Source: Mesorhizobium denitrificans (GTDB lineage Bacteria; Pseudomonadota; Alphaproteobacteria; Rhizobiales; Rhizobiaceae). Taken from it: a stretch of DNA of 64,000 nt. The notes under the pieces were generated by a model that had not been told where the DNA came from, ran no database searches, and saw only the letters and a list, made by a program, of their open reading frames with translations. Below, piece by piece: positions 7,744 to 16,665 of this stretch. The stretch covers positions 80,395-144,394 of the forward strand of contig NZ_QURN01000013.1 in NCBI RefSeq assembly GCF_003403035.1, in the 5' to 3' direction. Position numbers and translations under genes: made by a program. Numbering within the stretch: position 1 is the first letter of the stretch; each line of letters begins with the position of its first letter.

Positions 7744-9265
7744 GGCGGCCTCCCGCAAGATGATTGCGCAGGCCATCATAACGCTCGACATTGGCCTTGG
7801 GCTCACGCCGCAATGTCAGTGCCTGCGGCGTATCGAGTTCCGGACCGCCTGTCGTCTTGCCGTCGACCAGTCGGTGCAACAGGTTCAGCACATGGGTCTT
7901 GGTTGCTACTCCCTCGACAAGAGCAAGCTCCACAGCCGTGAGTACAGCCTGCTCATCGTGCTGCAGCACCAATGCGAGGATATCGACCATCTCGCGATCA
8001 CCACCGGGGCGACGAAGCAACTGATCCTGTAGCTGCCTGAAGGCTGGCGGCAGTTCCGAGAACGGCGCACCATTACGTAGCGCTCCGGGCTTACGTTGGA
8101 TGACAGCCAGATAATGACGCCAATCATAGATCGTGCGCGGTGGATGCTTATGTGTCCGCTCGATGAAGCGTGTGTGCTCACACACGATCTGTCCCTCGGC
8201 GACGACGACAAGCCGCTCAGGATAAATCCGCAAGCTGATGCGGCGATTGGCGAAGGACGCCGGAACGCTGTAGCGATGCCGCTCGAAGTTGATCAGGCAG
8301 GTGGGTGAGACACGCTTGCTCTGCTCGACAAAACCATCGAACGCGACCGGCAAGGGCATGAGCGCCGCCTGCTCGGCGGCCCAGACGTCAGCGATCATGC
8401 CGGCAAGAGTGCCGTGCGGGATCTCGCTCCACAGTTCCAGGCAGCGCAGTTCCAGCCATATGTTGAGCGTGGCAAGATCAGGAAAGTCCGGCATCGGCTG
8501 CCACAGACGCGGCCGGGCGTCCTGGACATTCTTCTCAACCTGTCCCTTCTCCCATCCCGCCGCTGGATTGCAGAACTCAGCTTCGTAGACGTAGTGGTTC
8601 GTCATGGCGAGGAAACGCATGTTGACCTGTCGCTCCTTACCACGGCCCACGCGATCGACCGCCGTCTTCATGTTGTCGTAAATGCCGCGGGCCGGAACGC
8701 CTCCGAGAACTCGGAACCCGTGCCAATGGGCGTCGAACAACATCTCATGGGTCTGAAGAAGATAGGCGCGGACCAGAAACGCCCGGCTGTGCGATAGCTT
8801 GATGTGGGCAACCTGCAACTTTGTGCGTTCGCCGCCAAGGATGGCATAATCCTCGCTCCAGTCGAACTGGAAAGCCTCGCCAGGGCGAAACGCCAGTGGG
8901 ACGAATGTACCCCGTCCGGTGGTCTGTTGTTCGAATTGCCGCTGCGCACGCCAGACTCGAGCGAAGGCCGCAACCCTGCCGTAAGACCCGGTGAAGCCAA
9001 GCGCCACCAGATCCGTATGCAACTGCTTCAGGTTGCGTCGTTGTTTACGTGGCTTTCCGGCCTCCGTCTTCAGCCAGGCTGAAAGCTTCCCGGCAAAAGG
9101 ATCAAGTTTGCTTGGTCGCACAGGCGTTGCGAACTTCGGCTCTATCGTCCCGGAAGCCAGATGCTTCGTCACCGTGTTGCGCGACAGGCCAGTGCGGCGC
9201 GAGATCTCGCGTATCGATAACTCGTCGCGCAAGGCCATCCGCCGAATGACGTTTAATAGTCCCAT
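7733..9265 (-). CDS. istA: IS21-family transposase IstA
   Basis: About 510 residues. I prefer the ATG at 9265 ([20 protein letters not shown]) because a GGAG lies 8 bp upstream; an ATG at 9295 is possible but poorly served. The N-terminus has the helix-turn-helix [19 protein letters not shown]. The DDE catalytic residues are visible in context: Asp in [12 protein letters not shown], Asp in [16 protein letters not shown] and Glu in [12 protein letters not shown]. The C-terminal part contains the [20 protein letters not shown] beta-barrel segment typical of the family. It forms a complete transposition module with istB. Confidence 0.93.
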   Translation of the reverse strand: MGLLNVIRRMALRDELSIREISRRTGLSRNTVTKHLASGTIEPKFATPVRPSKLDPFAGKLSAWLKTEAGKPRKQRRNLKQLHTDLVALGFTGSYGRVAAFARVWRAQRQFEQQTTGRGTFVPLAFRPGEAFQFDWSEDYAILGGERTKLQVAHIKLSHSRAFLVRAYLLQTHEMLFDAHWHGFRVLGGVPARGIYDNMKTAVDRVGRGKERQVNMRFLAMTNHYVYEAEFCNPAAGWEKGQVEKNVQDARPRLWQPMPDFPDLATLNIWLELRCLELWSEIPHGTLAGMIADVWAAEQAALMPLPVAFDGFVEQSKRVSPTCLINFERHRYSVPASFANRRISLRIYPERLVVVAEGQIVCEHTRFIERTHKHPPRTIYDWRHYLAVIQRKPGALRNGAPFSELPPAFRQLQDQLLRRPGGDREMVDILALVLQHDEQAVLTAVELALVEGVATKTHVLNLLHRLVDGKTTGGPELDTPQALTLRREPKANVERYDGLRNHLAGGRHAS

Positions 9266-9384
9266 GTGGATCACTCCATTGTCCCCGTTCTGCATGTCGC
9301 TTCGGGGAGTGGTCACATGGCTCAGTTCTCAATGAAAATTATGCGCCTATCCGGCTCACTTCTGAGTGGAAATCAACAAGCCAG

Positions 9385-9522
9385 AACCACATCCTGTTGA
9401 AGGACGAGCCAGCCTTCGCCGAGTTCATCAATCATTTGAACGCTTTTATTGCTTCGACCTCCGATGAGCTTGCGGCGGAAATTCGTCTTCGCCCGTCCCA
9501 GGTTCATCAGGTCCGGCGGTAG
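9385..9522 (+). pseudogene. Unidentified C-terminal gene fragment next to IS21
   Basis: An open frame of 45 codons ends at TAG 9520-9522 and starts right at the IS21 boundary: NHILLKDEPAFAEFINHLNA, then FIASTSDELAAEIRLRPSQV. The amphipathic, gene-like composition suggests the 3' end of a gene cut by the insertion, but no matching 5' part lies left of the element. I do not recognise the family. The following 9523-9704 shows nothing identifiable. Confidence 0.3.
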
Positions 9523-9704
9523 TTGCGCTCGCGAACTGCGAATGAGATTTCGCTCCGCGATATCCCGATATCCTTAAGCATATGATCGGGCAGTTGACGC
9601 AGGTCGTTTTCGGCCCTGCGAAGCCTGATGGACCGCGCAACACGGCTTATGGTGTGGAACATTTTAGTCTCCATTGGTTTGGTTTTGGATTGGTTGATTT
9701 GTAT

Positions 9705-10283
9705 TCAGTGCTGCGCTCGCACGTTCACTGAGATCGGAACGCCGGCTGTCAGAATGTCGAATACAGCTGAGCGGGCGCGAGAATTAGCAACGAGGGCTTC
9801 GAGCATTTCGCCGGTTGCCTCGCCGGAGATGTCGAACGTTACCGTAATGTCGCTAAAGCCATTGCGAATCGCACAGGGTGCTCCGAATATCCCGCGCAGG
9901 TCGATATCGCCTGATACGGAACACTTCACTTTCGTGAGCCTGATGCCTCGGGCGGCTGCATCGTTTGCAATGCCCGCCATGAGGCAGCCCGCCAAGCCGT
10001 GCAATATCCATTCAACCGGTGTGGGAGCACTGCCCTTCCCGCACAGGACTGCGGGATGGTCAGTATCGGCGAAATAGAATCTCTCATGCTTGAGTTCCCT
10101 GCCCGCACCGGCAAATCCAACAAACGCACTTCTGCTGTGAGTGCCGTGAACCCACTCGTTGCAGGTTCTGAACTGAAACTGGGCTAGTTCCGGTTGATCC
10201 GCGACCAAGCGAATCGTGGCAAGGAGGCCGGGTATGTCCACGCCGTTGAGTGGCTCGGGTGGTAGCCTGCGCTGGTTTTGCAT
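9705..10283 (-). CDS. OsmC family protein
   Basis: 192 residues, ATG 10283 preceded by AAGGAAACGAC. OsmC-like fold: an N-terminal beta region with RELKHERFYFADTDHPAVLC, then the central helix PVEWILHGLAGCLMAGIAND containing the conserved helix cysteine, and IRLTKVKCSVSGDIDLRGIF followed by DITVTFDISGEA. OsmC/Ohr proteins detoxify organic hydroperoxides with two cysteines; here Cys residues occur in the central helix and the nearby CGKG segment, so peroxidase function is plausible but unproven. It is isolated, with IS21 on one side and a transposon relic on the other. Confidence 0.85.
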   Translation of the reverse strand: MQNQRRLPPEPLNGVDIPGLLATIRLVADQPELAQFQFRTCNEWVHGTHSRSAFVGFAGAGRELKHERFYFADTDHPAVLCGKGSAPTPVEWILHGLAGCLMAGIANDAAARGIRLTKVKCSVSGDIDLRGIFGAPCAIRNGFSDITVTFDISGEATGEMLEALVANSRARSAVFDILTAGVPISVNVRAQH

Positions 10284-10444
10284 GTCGTTTCCTTAGAGAC
10301 GTTCCCGACCGAGATTGGCCTGGCGTGATCTCTTTGGACTGATAGCGTTTGAACGAGCGTTGGTTTTTTCGTTGGAATTTGTGGCTTAGTAGGAAATCAA
10401 CGCTATAAATCACTCAAAAAACAACAAATAACGCCAGATAATCT

Positions 10445-10703
10445 GGTTTGGAGTCGCCTGCTGGTTGAAAGCATTCTGCTGATGGCGACCAATTTCACCT
10501 TGAGTCTGTTTGTGCCAAGGGAGAACGCCAGTAGAGAAAATAAAGCTTATCAGCTCGAATAAGCGGCAATACTTTTTTTGGGTATAGCGACGGACGAGGA
10601 TCCCGATCCGTCACTTTGCGCTGGGTCCGGCAGATCGTTTGGAATGCGAACTCCACCGCCGTCCGCAGAACAAGCTGGGCTTCGCGTGCAACTTTGTCGC
10701 TAT
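10445..10703 (+). pseudogene. Relic of a Tn3-family tnpA 5' region
   Basis: On the plus strand this stretch matches, with many changes, the leader and first codons of the transposon A transposase gene. Shared blocks include TGCCAAGGGAGA, TATCAGCTCGAA, GGTATAGCGACGGA and GTTTGGAATGCGA, encoding a degenerate TDEDP...LECELR-type N-terminus. It is frameshifted, and a T-run replaces part of the coding sequence. It stops where the livF fragment begins. A clear terminal repeat is not visible upstream (10284-10444 is AT-rich and otherwise empty). It shows that another transposon of this subgroup was once here. Confidence 0.7.
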
Positions 10704-10978
10704 CTATCCGGCCGCGTCCCCAAGGTAGGCGCTGATAACTGCATCATTGCCGGCAAGTTCAGCGCCTGGACCTTCCAAAACTATTCGTCCGCCTTCTAGT
10801 ACGTAGCCATAGTCCGCGAACTTAAGCGCAACCTTGCTGTTCTGCTCCACCAACAGAATCGTAACGCCCTCGCGGTTCAGCCGCTGCACGATGTTCATAA
10901 CCTCGCGGATCATCTGCGGCGCTAGGCCCATCGATGGTTCGTCGAGTAGCAAAACCTTCGGGTCGGCCATCAAGGCAT
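10704..10978 (-). pseudogene. livF: Branched-chain amino acid ABC transporter ATPase LivF, C-terminal fragment
   Basis: The remaining 90 residues carry the Walker B region (ALMADPKVLLLDEPSMGLAP), the switch VTILLVEQNSKVALKFADYG and the LivF-like tail GRIVLEGPGAELAGNDAVISAYLG. The 5' part (Walker A and signature) is missing because the gene is cut exactly at the left end of transposon B (10979). The rest of a branched-chain transporter operon is not in the window, so this is a dead fragment. Confidence 0.88.
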
Positions 10979-11029
10979 CACGACACGAAAGTGGTGAATC
11001 TGTCCGACTTTTGAGAACGTATCAAGAAC

Positions 11030-11611
11030 TTAGCTTAGCTTAACCGTGGGCGTCATCGAGTTTTCGGCTTTGAGAGCTTCGTAGAGGGCGGTTTTTCCGA
11101 TTTTCACACGCGCGGCGGCTTCGCGAACATTGAGGCCGGCAGCAAGATGCTGACGAGCCTTGGCGAGCTTTTCCGGCGTGACGACAGCTTGCCGGCCGCC
11201 GCGTCGCCCCCGCTCCTCTGCCGCTTGCAGGCCTGCTCGGGTTCTTTCCCGGATCAAATCACGCTCGAACTGCGCCAGCGCCCCGAATACGTGAAAGACC
11301 AAACGGCCGCCGGATGTGGTGGTGTCGATATTCTCGGTGATGGACCGAAAGCCGACACCCTTGGCCTCCAGTTCGGTGATGATTTCGATAAGATGCTTCA
11401 TCGATCGGCCGAGACGGTCGAGCTTCCAAACCGTGAGCGTGTCACCTTCCCGGACATAGCGAATGGCTTCCGCCAGGCCGGGCCGATCGGCACTGACGCC
11501 CGAAGCCCTGTCTTCGAACAGCTTCTCGCAGCCGACCTTGCGTAAGGCGTCAAGTTGCAGGGAGGTATCCTGGTCGCTGGTGGAAACCCTTGCATAGCCT
11601 ATTGCGGTCAT
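11030..11611 (-). CDS. tnpR: Serine resolvase TnpR
   Basis: 193 residues from the ATG at 11611; the frame extends upstream to 11854, but that part overlaps the res site and tnpA start. The N-terminal catalytic domain has the nucleophile Ser10 in GYARVSTSDQD, the arginine motif KLDRLGRSMKHLIE and the helix E region FHVFGALAQFERDLIRERT. The C-terminal helix-turn-helix (LAAGLNVREAAARVKIGKTA) binds DNA. It resolves the cointegrate formed by TnpA at the adjacent res site and probably represses both divergent genes there. Confidence 0.93.
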   Translation of the reverse strand: MTAIGYARVSTSDQDTSLQLDALRKVGCEKLFEDRASGVSADRPGLAEAIRYVREGDTLTVWKLDRLGRSMKHLIEIITELEAKGVGFRSITENIDTTTSGGRLVFHVFGALAQFERDLIRERTRAGLQAAEERGRRGGRQAVVTPEKLAKARQHLAAGLNVREAAARVKIGKTALYEALKAENSMTPTVKLS

Positions 11612-11622
11612 GAGTTGCGGCT

Positions 11623-11725
11623 TGTCCGTTTTGGCGTCGAATTCGGACAATGTCCGATTTGCCGTTATATGGCAAGGTTTGCGGACAAAAACTGTGGACG
11701 CCGCCAAACCTCCGTTTGCCGGACA
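11623..11725. promoter_or_regulatory. res site of transposon B with three dyad subsites
   Basis: Between tnpR and tnpA lie three dyads with half-sites TGTCCG and CGGACA: subsite I 11623-11649 (27 bp), subsite II 11651-11687 (37 bp) and subsite III 11693-11725 (33 bp, left half TGTGGA). This is the classic layout of a Tn3-type resolution site, with crossover expected at the subsite nearest tnpR. The divergent promoters of tnpR and tnpA should overlap it. Confidence 0.85.
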
Positions 11726-11774
11726 CGCATTTTCCATTTCACTGCAACCTCGGTGGCGAGATGGATGGTGGTGA

Positions 11775-14741
11775 ATGGCGCGAAGAGCAATGCTGAGCGA
11801 AACATGGTGGAGCCAGGCGACGGCAATCCCGGATGACGAAAGGGAGATCGCCAAGCACTACACGCTGGACCAATCGGATCTCGATCTGATCATGCGGCAG
11901 AACCGTGCACCGAACCGGCTGGGCCTGACCTGCGTTTTGGCGATGCTGCGATTTCCAGGCCGACCGCTAGCGGAGGGTGAGATCCTACCTCCAGGCGTCT
12001 TGCGGTTCCTGGCGCGGCAGATCGGCGTCGATCATCGCGAGATCGATCGATATTTCGAGCGCCCGCAGACACGCCGCGAGCACTTGGCCCTGCTTTTCGA
12101 GAGGATGAAGATACGCCCGTTTGTACCTTCGGACGTGCGAGCGCTGACCGGCTGGCTGACGCCTGCGGCGCAAGCGCTGCGCCGGGCCGATGCATTGGCG
12201 GATATGGTTGTGGAGGAATTGCGCCGGCGGCGAATTCTCCTGCCGGCGCGCGGGGCGCTCGAAGCCATCATCCATGTTGCAATCCGGCGTGGAATTCGCA
12301 TCGCTCACCGGGCCTTGGCTGGTGGGCTTTCGGAAGACCAGAAGCGTGACCTCAACGAGCTTCTCGATCCGCGCGAGGGGATGAGCGTGACCGTCCTCGC
12401 ATGGGCGAGAACACCAGCAATGTCGCCCACCGCGATTAATCTCGACAGGATAGCGGAACGCGTTCAGTTCCTCCGATCTCTGAATCTGCCAGTGGAACTG
12501 ATGGAGCGCATTCCTGCCAAGATTTTTGACGAACTCGCCGCAGAAGGGACACGGATGAGCGCGCAGCACCTGCGCGACCTCAACCCCGAACGCCGGTACG
12601 CCGTGCTGGCTGCAACGGCCCTGCATCTTTCCCGCCATCTGACCGACTGCGCAATCGACGTCTTCAAGAAATTGATTGGCGCCTTGACGCGGCGAGCCGA
12701 CAATCAGGCGACGGCCCGCATAACCCGTTCCGTCCGGGAGGTTCAAAAGCCGCTGAAGGACGTTTCGAAAATTTGCCACGCGATCATCGAGGCGAAGGAG
12801 AAGGGCGAGGATATCGGTAGAGCGCTCGAACGGATCATTCAATGGCCGATCTTCACTACCAGTGTTCAGGCGGTCGACACGCTGATTGCTCCGGACAGCA
12901 TCGACGGGAAGATCGAAATGCTTCAGCGCTATCCGACGATCCGGAAGATGGCGCCGAAATTCCTCTCGACGTTCGTGTTTCGTGGCCACGCCGTTGCGAC
13001 CAACCTCCTGCGGGCGCTATCCGCGGTCGCCGATCTGTACCGCAAAGGAAAAAGAGCGATACCAGACAGGGTGCCCATATCATTTGCGCCGAGAGGCTGG
13101 ATGCCTCTCATCTTGAAGGATGGCAAGATCGATCGCAGGGCCTATGAACTCTGCCTCTTCAGCGAATTGAAACGCCGCCTCGATGCCGGTGATGTCTGGG
13201 TGGACGGAGCCAAGCGCTTCCAGTCCTTCGAGAGCTTCCTCATTCCCGCGCCGACATTCGAGTTGATGCGCGAGGAAGGCCCGCTTCCGATCGCCGTCGA
13301 TACCGATGTAGAAACCTATCTGAAACAACAGCGCCAGATCTTGAACGACGGGCTGCGCGATCTTTCCCGTCTGGCGGAAGCCGGTGAGCTCGACGATGTC
13401 GAATTGACCGGAGCGGGTTTCAGCGTCACGCCGCACAAGGCCCTGTTTCCGGATATCGCAAAGGCGCTGAAACCGAAGGTGGAAGGCCGCCTGCCGGCAA
13501 TCCGCATCACCGACCTTTTGCTTGAGATGGACGCCCGTACCGGATTTTCCAGCGCCTTCACGCATCTGCGGACCGGGCGGACGGCCGACAACAAGCTTGC
13601 CCTGCTTACCGCCGTTTTGGCGGACGGCATCAATCTCGGCCTCACCAGAATGGCGGATGTGTCTCCCGGCCTGACGATGCGCCAGCTCGCCTGGGCGCAC
13701 GACTGGCATATCCGGGAGGAGGGTTACACCGCCGCGCATGCCATCCTTGTCAATGCCCAGAGACAATTGCCTCTCGCGAAACTGTGGGGCGACGGAACCA
13801 CCTCATCCTCGGACGGGCAGTATTTTCCGGCGGGTGGGCACGCCGAGGCGATCGGCGACCTCAACGCCCGCTACGGCCCGAACCCCGGCGCAAAATTTTA
13901 TCGCTTCACCTCCGACCAGTATGGCGCCTTCCACATCATCGCCATGAACGCCAACGCGAGCGAGGCCATCTATGTTCTGGACGGTTTACTCTATCATGGT
14001 AGCGATCTCGCCATCGAAACCCATTATGTCGATACCGGCGGGGTCAGCGACATGAGTTTCGCCCTCTGCCACCTTATCGGTTTCCAGCTTGTACCTCGAT
14101 TGCGCGGTCTCAAGGATCGCAAGCTCTATCTCTTCCCGGGCGACACGCCTCCCGAGAACCTGGTACCGCTCGTTGGCGAGTCCATCAACGTCGAGCGGAT
14201 CAAGGCAAACTGGAACGATATCCTGCGCCTCGTCACGACCATCCGTTCCGGCCAGATACGCCCCTCGACCTTGTTGGCGAAGTTGTCCGCATTCCCACGC
14301 CAAAACGGACTGGCACTGGCGTTGCGCGACATCGGACGCATCAACCGATCCATCTTCCTGCCCCAGTGGTGGCAGAACCCCGAAATGCGCAGGAACGCGA
14401 CCGCCGGTCTCAACAAGAGCGAAGCCCAGAATACCTTGGCTCGCGCGCTGTTCTTCAACCGGCTCGGAGAATTACGGGACAGAACCTTCGAGAGCCAGTT
14501 CTATCGGGCATCCGGGCTGAACCTGCTGATCAACGCCATCGTCTACTGGAACACGCTCTATCTCGATCCGGCTTTCACCGAACTCAACCAGGAAGGTGTC
14601 GCCACGCCGCCCGACGTGATCAAACACATCACCCCGCTCGGATGGCAGCATATCAGCCTTACCGGCGACTACATCTGGACCCCGACTGACAGCTTCGATC
14701 TCAGGCCGCTCCGGCGCGAGACGTCCATCCTCGCCGCTTGA
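11775..14741 (+). CDS. tnpA: Tn3-family transposase TnpA (transposon B)
   Basis: 988 residues, the usual length for this family. The N-terminal DUF4158 domain reads DDEREIAKHYTLDQSDLDLI and NRLGLTCVLAMLRFPG. The C-terminal DDE transposase domain has Asp680 (SSSDGQYF), Asp753 (VDTGGVSD) and Glu906 (FESQFYRASGLNLL). All three catalytic residues are present and the frame is unbroken, so the enzyme should be active on its terminal repeats. It differs considerably from the transposases of transposons A and C and so represents a separate lineage. Confidence 0.95.
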   Translation: MARRAMLSETWWSQATAIPDDEREIAKHYTLDQSDLDLIMRQNRAPNRLGLTCVLAMLRFPGRPLAEGEILPPGVLRFLARQIGVDHREIDRYFERPQTRREHLALLFERMKIRPFVPSDVRALTGWLTPAAQALRRADALADMVVEELRRRRILLPARGALEAIIHVAIRRGIRIAHRALAGGLSEDQKRDLNELLDPREGMSVTVLAWARTPAMSPTAINLDRIAERVQFLRSLNLPVELMERIPAKIFDELAAEGTRMSAQHLRDLNPERRYAVLAATALHLSRHLTDCAIDVFKKLIGALTRRADNQATARITRSVREVQKPLKDVSKICHAIIEAKEKGEDIGRALERIIQWPIFTTSVQAVDTLIAPDSIDGKIEMLQRYPTIRKMAPKFLSTFVFRGHAVATNLLRALSAVADLYRKGKRAIPDRVPISFAPRGWMPLILKDGKIDRRAYELCLFSELKRRLDAGDVWVDGAKRFQSFESFLIPAPTFELMREEGPLPIAVDTDVETYLKQQRQILNDGLRDLSRLAEAGELDDVELTGAGFSVTPHKALFPDIAKALKPKVEGRLPAIRITDLLLEMDARTGFSSAFTHLRTGRTADNKLALLTAVLADGINLGLTRMADVSPGLTMRQLAWAHDWHIREEGYTAAHAILVNAQRQLPLAKLWGDGTTSSSDGQYFPAGGHAEAIGDLNARYGPNPGAKFYRFTSDQYGAFHIIAMNANASEAIYVLDGLLYHGSDLAIETHYVDTGGVSDMSFALCHLIGFQLVPRLRGLKDRKLYLFPGDTPPENLVPLVGESINVERIKANWNDILRLVTTIRSGQIRPSTLLAKLSAFPRQNGLALALRDIGRINRSIFLPQWWQNPEMRRNATAGLNKSEAQNTLARALFFNRLGELRDRTFESQFYRASGLNLLINAIVYWNTLYLDPAFTELNQEGVATPPDVIKHITPLGWQHISLTGDYIWTPTDSFDLRPLRRETSILAA

Positions 14742-14790
14742 TCACCCTATGTTCTCAAATGTCGGACAGATTCACCACTTTCGTGTCGTG

Positions 14791-15051
14791 ACGCCAACCT
14801 GTGCCGGCATAGCGCTCGTGCTGAGCGCCGCAGTCTTGCCGACCGGCACCCTTGCGCGCGAAATTCACAAGTCCGAGTTCATCGTGACCTGCACCAGCGC
14901 TCTCGCCTGGGACATCGGCCCGTGCACGACGCTTGCGATCGGTCGCTGCAAGGGCCGGGGAGCCAAGCTGCTCGGTGCGCTCGCCAGCACCTTTCTGGCG
15001 GCGAACAAGCTCTACCAGACCACCGCCCGCTACAAGTGCCGCAGCGCTTGA
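14791..15051 (+). pseudogene. Small exported protein, 5' end replaced by transposon B
   Basis: Host sequence resumes at 14791 inside a frame encoding a hydrophobic segment (CAGIALVLSAAVLPTGTLA, resembling a signal peptide) and then a Cys-containing mature part (FIVTCTSALAWDIGPCTTLA, AIGRCKGRGAKLLG, YKCRSA). The only upstream ATG in frame (14749) lies in the transposon's terminal repeat, so the native start is lost. A fused product of 100 residues is still possible. The family is unknown. It is followed 65 bp later by a lipoprotein gene and may have shared an operon with it. Confidence 0.5.
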
Positions 15052-15116
15052 GAGCGGCAACGGAAATCAACCTCGACTTGAAAATCGGCCGAAATCGGCC
15101 GTTTGGAGAAGATATC

Positions 15117-15500
15117 ATGACGAATAACAGCATTTCGGCCCGCACGACGAATGTGCGGCTCAGCGCCCTTCTTGTTCTGGCAGCAGCGCTCGGAGGATGC
15201 GCGTCTTCGCCGGGCCTCGCGCAAAATTCTGATCGCAGTGCCTACCGGGAAGACAGCCAGACGTGCGAACGGTTCGGCGCGGATCGCGGCCGGGCATTTA
15301 CGCAGTGCATGCGCGATCAGCAGCAGCGTCGCGACGACGCGGCAGTGAATCAATCGGAGCAGATTCGCAATCTTGCCGAGGCTGGCCGGAGCAATGCCGC
15401 GGCGGCGCGCGAGAACCTCGAGACGGTTAGACGGATCCGCTGCAACCGCGCGGCCGAGCGTGCTCGTGAACGTGGCGAAGAGCCGGAGCGGTGCCGGTGA
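15117..15500 (+). CDS. Putative small lipoprotein
   Basis: 127 residues from ATG 15117, with GGAGAAG nine bases upstream. The N-terminus is a lipoprotein signal peptide: positive and polar head, hydrophobic core LSALLVLAAALGG and lipobox LGGC with the lipidated Cys28. The mature part is hydrophilic and Arg/Gln-rich (QTCERFGADRGRAFTQCMRD, then a Glu/Arg-rich tail ending EEPERCR). It is expected to be anchored in the inner or outer membrane facing the periplasm. I do not recognise a family; small lipoproteins like this occur in conjugation regions, but no transfer genes are adjacent. Confidence 0.7.
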   Translation: MTNNSISARTTNVRLSALLVLAAALGGCASSPGLAQNSDRSAYREDSQTCERFGADRGRAFTQCMRDQQQRRDDAAVNQSEQIRNLAEAGRSNAAAARENLETVRRIRCNRAAERARERGEEPERCR

Positions 15501-15513
15501 TCTCTGGACGGAT

Positions 15514-15910
15514 GGGGCGTAAGCATCGCGATCGCCCGCGCGTTTGTCCGCAGTGGCGCCTGCGGCCGCTTATTCAAAGTTGTCGATCTGGTCAACCGGC
15601 TTGAGACAGAGCGGCGTGGCATGCAGGGATGCATCGCAGACTACCTGACCCGGCTCGACTTCGTCGTGCCCGACGAACTTGGCTATACCCCTTTGCCCAG
15701 GCCGGCGGACAACTCCTCTTCTACCTAGTCAGCCGGCTCTACAAGCAGACCTCGAACATCGGCACCATCGACCTCACTTCGGAAGAATGGCCGGCCGTCG
15801 TCGGCGACGCCAAGATGACCACGACGCTGCTGGACCAGCTTACCCATCACCGCGAGATCATCGAGACCGGCAGCGAGTCCTGGCGCTTCAAAGAGCGCCC
15901 TCAAAGCTGA
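15514..15910 (+). pseudogene. Degenerate IS21-family istB fragment
   Basis: Reading from about 15514 gives FKVVDLVNRLETERRG and DYLTRLDFVVPDELGYTPL, the Walker B half of an IstB-type ATPase. A frameshift near 15700 moves the rest into another frame: QAGGQLLFYLVSRLYKQTS, DAKMTTTLLDQLTHHREIIE, TGSESWRFKE. Walker A and the N-terminus are missing, as is istA. The sequence differs from the intact istB at 6949, so it derives from a different IS21 relative. Confidence 0.8.
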
Positions 15911-15967
15911 GGCGCCTCTCATCTCTCAGAATTGGGGCGATAAACTATCGACGCATTCGCCGCCACA

Positions 15968-16462
15968 TCATCGCTTTGCTGCGATTGTGATGCTGGCGGA
16001 CGATCCTGCCTGAGCAAATGAATACTCGACCGTACCTCGCGTCCACGACGCCGAAATAACTTCTACAGTGTCATCCTTGTCGAGAGTGTCGGGCTCGCCT
16101 AGACGAGCCGACAAGGCATCAAGCCACCCGCCAGGTCTTGCTGTCGAGTATGCACATGCTTTGTGAGCATTTGGACCGACTGCAACCCAGAATGACATTG
16201 AATCGGATCGAGCTTTCCTCTCCCGCGGCCAACCTACAACGTCCACTGAACCGCCATTGTAGTTGAGAAAATTGCTTCGCCATTCCTCCGTTTCCGCTTT
16301 GGTCAGGCGCTGCCAGCCAAGTTGGTCGCCTTTCAAAGCGGCCGCCTGCACATTGGGCGCGTCGCAGATATCGAGAAAGCGGTCTGTCGTCATGTCCACC
16401 GGCATCGCTGTGGCAGATCCAATGTTCAAGAACGCAGCGCAAATGCAGCTGATAACCTTCAT
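15968..16462 (-). CDS. Putative secreted protein of unknown family
   Basis: About 164 residues from the ATG at 16462 (a GTG at 16468 is the alternative). The N-terminus is a signal peptide (MKVISCICAAFLNIGSATAM). The mature region has FLDICDAPNVQAAALKGDQL, a WQRLTKAETEEWRSNFLNY segment and a C-terminal DKDDTVEVISASWTRGTVEY, suggesting a small beta-rich periplasmic domain. No active-site motif is obvious and I do not recognise the family. It is flanked by transposase relics and probably arrived by transfer. Confidence 0.65.
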   Translation of the reverse strand: MKVISCICAAFLNIGSATAMPVDMTTDRFLDICDAPNVQAAALKGDQLGWQRLTKAETEEWRSNFLNYNGGSVDVVGWPRERKARSDSMSFWVAVGPNAHKACAYSTARPGGWLDALSARLGEPDTLDKDDTVEVISASWTRGTVEYSFAQAGSSASITIAAKR

Positions 16463-16665
16463 ACGCACGCGCGTTGCGCCTTTCTTCCTCGACCTAAATT
16501 GATGACCGTCCTGGCGAAACGTCGCGAACCTCCCGGAAGCCCGCGATATTTACTGCCCTGATCTTGTTCGGTTTGCAATCAATTGACCGCGCCAATGAGT
16601 GTCTCGGAAGGGTTCGGAATCGGTGGTTCCATGTGCCGTTCAAAATTAACTGTCGCCGTCCGGAA

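Larger units (their letters stand above)
6877..9378 (-). mobile_element. IS21-family insertion sequence, apparently intact
   Basis: About 2.5 kb with istA and istB overlapping on the minus strand. Both ends begin TGTTGATTTCCAC, followed by AGAAGTGAGCCGG (left 6877, right complement ending 9378). Inside each end a second related repeat (GAGAACTGAGCC) lies close by, as in IS21 elements that carry multiple transposase-binding sites. The flanks (CCAGTC on the left, AGCCAG on the right) show no clear target duplication, so later change or a flank rearrangement is likely. Confidence 0.88.
10979..14790 (+). mobile_element. Tn3-family transposon B (tnpR-res-tnpA), about 3.8 kb
   Basis: The ends are CACGACACGAAAGTGGTGAA at 10979 and its exact complement ending at 14790; the inner part (TCTGTCCGAC.TTTGAGAAC) also matches, giving a repeat of about 38 bp. 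It contains a resolvase gene on minus, a three-part res site and a full-length tnpA on plus, so it is structurally complete. The five flanking bases differ (GGCAT left, ACGCC right), and the two flanks belong to unrelated genes. Recombination or an adjacent deletion after insertion is therefore likely. No passenger genes are present. Confidence 0.9.

Noticed and set aside
10979..14790. A five-base target duplication for transposon B
   Set aside because: GGCAT and ACGCC do not match, even allowing shifts of one or two bases in the end position.
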